Source of the DNA: Diacronema lutheri
Taxonomy: Eukaryota > Haptophyta > Pavlovophyceae > Pavlovales > Pavlovaceae
Reading direction: 5' to 3'
Assembly: GCA_019448385.1 (NCBI GenBank)
Contig: JAGTXO010000023.1
Coordinates: 62,001-126,000 of the forward strand
DNA: 64,000 bases
A program made the translations under genes and the position numbers. Below, in pieces: positions 58,565 to 64,000 of the stretch. How positions within the stretch are numbered: the stretch's first letter is position 1; each line of letters opens with the position of its first letter. Below the pieces are notes generated by a model that saw nothing but the letters and a program-made list of their open reading frames with translations, did not search any database and was not told the origin of the DNA.

Positions 58565-61221
58565 ATGCGCGCTCACCTCATCGGGCGGGCCGCAGCGCCG
58601 GCAGCGGCGGCGGCGGCGACGGCGGCGGCGGCGACAGCGCCGGCGGCAGCGGCGGATGCGCCGCTGCCCGAGCGCAATGGTCCACCCGTCCCATCGCTCT
58701 ACGTCCATGCGCCGCCGCCGGGCGTCAAATCCAAGGTGTGGGACGACGTCAACCTGCTCGCCGACGATGCGCCGAAGTCGTGGCACAAAGTGGGCAATTG
58801 CATTTGCAACGTGGTCGTCGGGCTCGACAAGAGGTGCAACACAATCGTGCGTTGCTCGTTTGACAAGAAGAACAAACGCCTCGTCACCTCGGCCGCCGGT
58901 CAGCACCTGCGCGAGTTCCACTCGGCCACGACGGACGGGGGCGCGGCGGGCGCAGCGCGCTTTGACGCCAAGAGAGCGAGGCTCACGTCGGACATGGAGG
59001 CGCTCGGGAGCGCGGGCGCACGTGCGGACGGCGCGGCTGTCTCCAGCCTCACCGCGCTAGGCAAGCGCTCCCAGGGAAAGCTTGACGCGCACTTTGCGGC
59101 GGACCGCGCGCGCAAGCAGCTCGCGGGGCAGGCGCGATTCTACATATACACGCCGCAGCTCATCTCGAAGCGCACGTTCGACGCCGAGGAGTATAAGACG
59201 ATGCTCTCGCTGTTCAGTACCGACGAGCACAAACCTGCCTTGCTCACGTCCAAGCAGCTCACTGACTACGTGAACGCTGAGTTCGTGTGCTTCGAAGCGT
59301 ACCTCATCTTCCTCATTAAGAAGATGCACGCGGAGGCTAAGGGCAATCCGTTCATGCAGCTCATCCACGACGGCGGCACTCTCGCCAACCACGTCAAGTA
59401 TCAGGCGGCCGGCTTGCAGTTCATCCCGCCCGACTTCGACAGCAACATGGTCGTCGCGATCGTGTTCGTCCGGCACGACAGGGACAACACCAACGTGACC
59501 GTCGCGGACACGCTGCAGTCGCGCATCGAGGCGCTCGCCGGAATCGAGCTCAGCGAGCTCATTGGCGTCGTCACGTCCGACCGAGCAGCTGCAGGAGTTG
59601 GCAACGAGCTCGATGTCCTCGACAGCAACGTGTGCCTGATGCACGACGGCGACAAGGTTGGCAAGTCGGCCATCGGCGACCTCGTGCGCTCCAAGAAGGG
59701 CAGAGTCGTCAATCCCTTTAAGGAGGGGCAGGTGCTCATCAACCGGATCCACAAGCTCGCCGTGTGGTTCAGCTACAGCAGCCGCCTCTCGGTCCTCCAC
59801 GACATGGCGCGCGTACTGAAGGTGCGGCGCGCTCCCAGCAAAGGCCGCGCGCGCGACGCGACGTGTGCGGCGTGAATTGATTTGCGACCAATTGCCCCTT
59901 ACTATCCCTCTAGGCGCCCGAAATCAAGCTGGCGGTCGACCTCAACACGACGCGAGTCGCCTCACGCCTCATGCTCCTCAACTCAGTCGTGCGGATGGAG
60001 CGCCCGCTCGCGACGCACATGAGCCAGTTTGACCAGGTCAAGGACACGTGCCCGCAGCTGACTGACGTACAGTGGCAGACTGCTCGCGAGTTCGAGGCCG
60101 TCCTCAACCAGACCAAGCACCTGACCACGCTCGCGCAGAAGGAGAAGATGTTTGTGGGCCCGTACGTCCCCCTCGTGCTTCTCAAGCTCGAGGCAGCGCT
60201 GAAAAGCGACCAGCGTGCGCGCGCGCTGATTGCGCCCCGGGCGTTTGCGTGCTGGCTTGACCACCTGGCGTGCGCTTTTGTCGCCCGTCGCGCCGTTGCG
60301 ATCATCAAGAGGGACAAGGTGTCTGCCGGTTCTTCGGTTGAGCACGCGCGCGAGATGTGCGACGTCGCGGACATGACGCCGCTTGGCAGGGAGTGCCTGA
60401 AGCGCGCACTCGTCGAATTTCAGCGCCGGTTTTGCGGCAAGGACATCGAGGAGCCAGTCTTCGACGCGCGGATCACCATCACGCCGCGCGAGCAGCTCGC
60501 CACTGTGCTGGACGTGCGCACCAAGGGCTGCAGTCATTTCTCCGTCAGCGAGCGAAAAGCTGCGCGCGCGCTCCTCATCAATGAGATGATCAAGTTCGAG
60601 AAGCAGGTCGACAGGTTTAACGCGGAAGCGGCCGCTGCCGCTGCTGCGCCCCTTCCAGCAGCTGCTGCCTTCCCAGCAGCCGCGAGCGTGCCGCTCACGC
60701 CAACGCGCGGCGCGCCGCATGCGCTCGAGAGTAGCTGGACGCCGCTCGCGCAGGCGCAGCTGTCCGACGAGCAGACCAACCACGCCGCGCTCGAGCACGC
60801 GCTGCGCGAGCGGGTGACGACGCAGGCCGATGCCTGGCTGCGCACGCAAATCAACCTCGCCGTCGAGTTTCCCGGCTGCGAGATTCCGCAGCGCCCCGAT
60901 GTGGTCGACGATCTCGTCGGCCTGCCGCTCGGCAGATTCTACCGCGGCAAGCTGCTCAACAACGGCACCATCGACAAGCATCCGACCTTTGGCTACATCC
61001 CGCTGATGGCGAGCCGCTCGTGGGGCCAGGTCGGCTCGCTCATGGCTGAGAGCTTCTGCGAGCGCATGCTGTCGTGCGCCAACACCGTGCTGACGGACGG
61101 CAACTCGCTCCTTGGCCACGAGGAGCTCGAAAGGCTTGTCATCCTACGCATGAACAAGCGCTTCATGTGCTACATGCGACGCACCTACCCCGAGGTCGGA
61201 AAGAGCATCGTCATTAGTTAG
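58565..61221 (+). CDS. hAT-like transposase, open reading frame intact
   Basis: Exons 58565-59821 and 59914-61221 give 854 residues with no frame break. The intron (92 nt, GTGCGG...CCCTCTAG) fits the host pattern. The N-terminus is alanine-rich, then a BED-like region (VGNCICNVVVG...QHLREFHS). The RNase H-like core has candidate acids in MQLIHDGGTLAN or PPDFDSN and in GVVTSDRAAAGVGNEL. The helical insertion follows (CLMHDGDKVGKSAIGDLV, LNTTRVASRLMLLN), and the C-terminal dimerisation region is YIPLMASRSWGQVGSLMAES then CERMLSCANTVLTD. It is only distantly related to the element at 42498-45753 and lacks the VRFD...WRTWGHL module. Ends and duplication were not found, so it may be an active element or a domesticated gene. 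Confidence 0.7.
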
Positions 61222-62014
61222 ATTCGGTGACTCCTCGCTCTGCGCACGTGCTCCTGTTCCCGCTGTCCAGTCGGATGCGTCGTCGTCTCAAATCACTATA
61301 TAGGGCGCGGTCCGGGCTGGTCCGGCCAGTGTAAGGCTGAGAGTACGACCCGGGTCGTACAATCAAGGGTTAAAAGCCAGCCAATGAGCGCTCGAGGGGT
61401 CGGGGCGAGGCTTATGACGAGCCTAGGACCGAGACACCCTCCTGACCGGCCGATTTGGAGTAGAATTCGGGGTCGAGCGGGCGCGGCGGACGGAGGGCCC
61501 GAGCCGGGCCGACGGAGGGTCCGACCCCGGAATGCGGGCGACCGGAAGGGCTTGGGTGATTTACGCCTAGTAGAATAGAATGGCGGATTCCGGGGGGGCT
61601 CGCAACTGGCATCGCGCAAGCTGAGGCCCCCTGACTGACCGGACCGCGCCGAGTGCGCGTGCACCCCGTGGAGGGCGCGGCCAGTCGGACACTCTTCGCG
61701 ACTGAGCTCGCCGCGGCATACCGTGCGCTGCGCCGGCGCGCTACTTGCCGTTGGCCGAGCTGCGGGTGTTGCGCACCGCCGTGTTGCGCAGCCAGCGGCT
61801 GGATGCGCCGGTGGCCGGAACCTTGGCGCGCTTTGGCTAAGCGACCTCGGCCTGCACAGACTCGAACGCGCGCGTAAACTCGAGGCGTTGCAGGTGGCGA
61901 GCACGTGAGTTCGCGTAGGAGGTCTTGTACTCGGTGGCCTGACTGTCGACCGACGAGAGCTTGGGCGAGTTCGGCGGCACGTTGGCTCACTTGGGCTCGG
62001 TGCGCGGCTCTGCC

Positions 62015-62047
<33 letters not shown>

Positions 62048-62466
62048 CTTCGGACTCGCTGCCCGGCTCTGCCTGTGCGGGCGCGATGCACTCGGACTCG
62101 ATGCCCGGCTCTGCCTTCGTGGGCGCGGTCGCGGGCACGGGCGCGCCCTCGACCCCGTCGCGGTTGAAGACATCGAACTCGACGCACACGCCGTGGTCCT
62201 TGAAGTCGGTGGCCTCGCTGTCGTTCGCGTAAGCCTCGGGCGAACTCGCAACGAGCGACGACATCTCGGCGTGGAGCCAGCACATCTCATGCTGCACCGC
62301 GTGTTCAGGTTCTCGAGCGCTCCGTTGAAAGAGTCACTCTCACCGAGGCGCTCGCTGCACCACACCAGATAGCCATCGAGCTTGTGAGCGTGCTCGTGCG
62401 CCCGTGCGAGGTCCTTGGAGAGCGCGTCGGCGCGCGCGCACATGCCGTCGCATGACTTGGCCGGTG
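61222..62466. other. decayed coding region and unassigned sequence
   Basis: 61222-61420 holds a TATATAGGG motif and the palindrome GTACGACCCGGGTCGTAC (61346-61363). From about 61900 to 62466 short minus-strand stretches look protein-like and helical (for example DALSKDLARAHEHAHKLDGY and MSSLVASSPEAYANDSEATD), but they lie in different frames without convincing splice sites. With the segment to the right this looks like one decayed gene of unknown identity. A GGGCGC hexamer repeat occurs at 62019-62043. Confidence 0.35.
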
Positions 62467-62880
62467 TCATGCTGTGCTTCCAAGGCCTGGTGCTCGGCGT
62501 TGAGCGTGTCGTGATCCTCGCGAACGAGCTGCAACCAGCTGCAGCAGCCGCGCGACGCCGCTGTCGCCGACGATGCGCTGGAGCATGTGGCCCATGAGGT
62601 GTGCGCGGCACATGGCGAGCGCCACATTTTTGCGCAGCAGCGCGAGGATCCGGGCGCCGCGGACGAGCCGGCCCATGCACTTGAGCGCGTAGATTCGGCC
62701 GCACATGCACGCGCCGACGACCGAGTCGGCGGGCCCGCCGTCGAGCCAAAAGTTGGCCTCGGCCGCATCGCGGCGGCGGGCGACGCGCTGAAGGATGCGC
62801 ACGCGGTAGTGCCGGTCGACGAGCAGCTCGTCGCCGAAGATCTCGTCGGGCAGCAGCTCGGAGACGTTCTGGGGGTACAT
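62467..62880 (-). pseudogene. unknown protein fragment, start of a decayed gene
   Basis: An ATG at 62880 opens a 137-residue frame beginning MYPQNVSELLPDEIFGDELL. The first ~115 residues look like a real helical protein (YRVRILQRVARRRDAAEANF, SVVGACMCGRIYALKCMGRL, NVALAMCRAHLMGHMLQRIV). After that the protein-like signal moves to other frames further left. I cannot name a family. The fragment lies between the transposase gene and the terminal palindrome. Confidence 0.3.
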
Positions 62881-62966
62881 GCTGTGCGAGCGTGCACGCG
62901 ACGAGATCTCGTCGGGCGTGCCGTCCGTTCGTTCAGAGCAGAGCGCGTCGGACCGGCAGACAGACG

Positions 62967-63170
62967 ATGCAGCGCGCGAAGGCACCTGCGGCGCGCGGCG
63001 TGGCCTCGCGTGCCGTCACGAAGCCGCCTGCGCGCACTGCGGAGGCGGCGAGCGCGACGAGGGCGGGCGCGGACGAGGTGCTGAGCGGCGTCACGTACGC
63101 GCCCTCGCTCGCCGAGCTCGACGCCGCGGCGCTGACGATGCGCGCGGCGTACCACACCGACCGCCCCTGA
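62967..63170 (+). CDS. possible 67-residue protein, weak
   Basis: A short frame starts at 62967 (MQRAKAPAARGVASRAVTKP) and ends with VTYAPSLAELDAAALTMRAA then YHTDRP. The second half has a non-repetitive composition, but nothing else supports expression. It could be an exon of a gene extending either way. Confidence 0.2.
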   Translation: MQRAKAPAARGVASRAVTKPPARTAEAASATRAGADEVLSGVTYAPSLAELDAAALTMRAAYHTDRP

Positions 63171-63294
63171 GACGATGCGCGGCGCCCGCGGAGGACTGGT
63201 CCGTTGGCGCGCAAACCGTGGGCGAAAGGGCGCGAAGCCAACGGCCGTCCGCGCACGTTCAAACGCGCGCATACGGGTGGCATCCTCCCACCTT

Positions 63295-63383
63295 CGGCGC
63301 CGCTTTCTAAAAGGGTGTAGGGTGTAGGGTGTAGGATGCAAAACAAGCCCTCCCCACATTTGGGCCCGACGTCATTCCTTCTT
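63295..63383 (+). repeat. terminal repeat unit, copy A, with TGTAGGG heptamers
   Basis: The unit reads CGGCGCCGCTTTCTAAAAGG, three TGTAGGG heptamers, then GATGCAAAACAAGCCCTCCC and CACATTTGGGCCCGACGTCA TTCCTTCTT. It recurs inverted at 63526-63617 (copy B) and direct at 63847-63938 (copy C), each over about 90 bp with very few differences. Confidence 0.85.
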
Positions 63384-63460
63384 CGAAGCCGTGACGTTAC
63401 TCACATACAAGTACCTTTACTTAGTGTAGGATGTATCTATTCTCTAGGTATTTGCATAGT

Positions 63461-64000
63461 GTAGGGTGTAGGATAAGTACGGTTATGAAAGTCCCATAGG
63501 GGGGAGAAGGAATGACGCTGTGACGAAAGAAGGAATGACGTCGGGCCCAAATGTGGGGAGGGCTTGTTTTGCATCCTACACCCTACACCCTACACCCTTT
63601 TAGAAAGCGGCGGCGCCTCGGAGCATGGCGGCTCGACAGCATGGCGCCTATACAGCATGGCGTCGTCCAGCGTGGCGTCCAGGATGGCGACTGCGCCCGG
63701 GCCGTGACGCCGCGACGTCGTTCGGCTGCGTCACGGAGGAGCGCCATCCGTGCGCCACGGAGGAGCGGCAGGACCACGACGCGGCGTGACGCTGGACGAC
63801 GCCATGCTGTATAGGCGCCATGCTGTCGAGCCGCCATGCTCTGAGGCGCCGCCGCTTTTCAAAAGGGTGTAGGGTGTAGGGTGTAGGATGCAAAACAAGC
63901 CCTCCCCACATCTGGGCCCGACGTCATTCCTTCTTTCGTCACAGCGTCATTCCTTCACTCCCTGTAGGACTTTCGTAACCGTACTTATCCTACACCCTAC
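63461..64000. repeat. long palindrome (about 212-bp arms, 115-bp spacer)
   Basis: The left arm 63461-63673 is the reverse complement of the right arm 63789-64000 at more than 90% identity, centred near 63731. The arms contain copies B and C of the TGTAGGG unit. Outside them are matching GATAAGTACGGTTA and GGAATGACGCTGTGACG blocks, and inside them three AGCATGGCG units. The right arm runs to the end of the window and may continue. No coding sequence lies in it. Confidence 0.85.

Noticed and set aside
61288-61310. TATATAGGG as a core promoter
   Set aside because: It lies after the transposase stop with no gene start nearby on either strand.
58330-61340. CACTGG...CCAGTG as the inverted ends of the third hAT-like element
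   Set aside because: Only six bases match, and the 8 bp outside the two ends differ.
63313-63336. TGTAGGG repeats as a true telomere
   Set aside because: Only three units per copy, embedded in a longer repeat, in both orientations and followed by unrelated sequence.
1-64000. tRNA, rRNA, snRNA genes and CRISPR arrays
   Set aside because: None seen by eye. Short heptamer arrays lack spacers, and no cloverleaf with conserved TTCGANT/GGTTCGA blocks was found; a covariance-model scan would be needed to exclude small RNAs.

Overview
The window is nuclear DNA of a GC-rich, intron-containing eukaryotic alga. Three genes carry plastid-type presequences: a GAPDH with a signal peptide ending in an ASAF-type plastid motif, a plant-type ferredoxin, and a PsbP-like protein with a twin-arginine lumen signal. 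Cilium and cytoskeleton genes also occur: an EFHC1/2-like protein with three DM10 domains, Arp3, villin, and an EF-hand coiled-coil protein. A flagellated alga with a secondary red plastid fits best. I infer a haptophyte close to Emiliania/Isochrysis from the extreme GC content, the GTGCG-type introns and the gene content, but no marker in the window proves it.

Layout. 1-14.5 kb: a CID/RS-rich RNA-processing protein, a TBC Rab-GAP, a secreted membrane protein, an SFR19/PHRF1-C-terminus-like protein, a sulfotransferase, a bestrophin-like channel, an ER-type membrane protein and the DM10 protein. 14.5-30.6 kb: a short hAT derivative, ferredoxin, phospholipid scramblase, an AMBRA1-like WD40 protein, PsbP-like, a DGQHR-motif protein, a papain-like protease, a three-module unknown, a multi-pass membrane protein fused to a TIR-like domain, and GAPDH. 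30.6-42.5 kb: a chorein-like protein, a MITE, a 91-residue membrane protein, Arp3, a CHIP-type U-box ligase and a 1,698-residue alanine-rich coiled-coil protein. 42.5-45.8 kb: a hAT-like transposon with resolved ends. 45.8-58.3 kb: villin, a glycosyltransferase with a frame-breaking 25-bp duplication, an Mpv17-like protein, a BRD8-like bromodomain protein, an EF-hand protein and a TPR-methyltransferase. 58.3-64 kb: a hAT-like transposase gene with an open reading frame, a decayed coding region, and a long palindrome carrying TGTAGGG heptamers.

Genes are packed closely, often with 50-120 bp between divergent start codons, and transposons sit in the intergenic gaps. Exons were joined by hand using splice signals, reading frame and family alignments from memory. 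In most cases the summed exon lengths are divisible by three, which supports the models. Introns almost always begin GTGCG-, a few appear to be GC-AG, and many carry a run of 15-35 C just before the acceptor.

The most notable items are: (1) three copies of a tiny repeat with a shared 3' end, different 5' truncations and 12-13 bp target-site duplications; (2) the terminal palindrome of about 540 bp; (3) two hAT-like elements with matched ends, 8-bp duplications and a shared N-terminal domain; (4) the intron signals.
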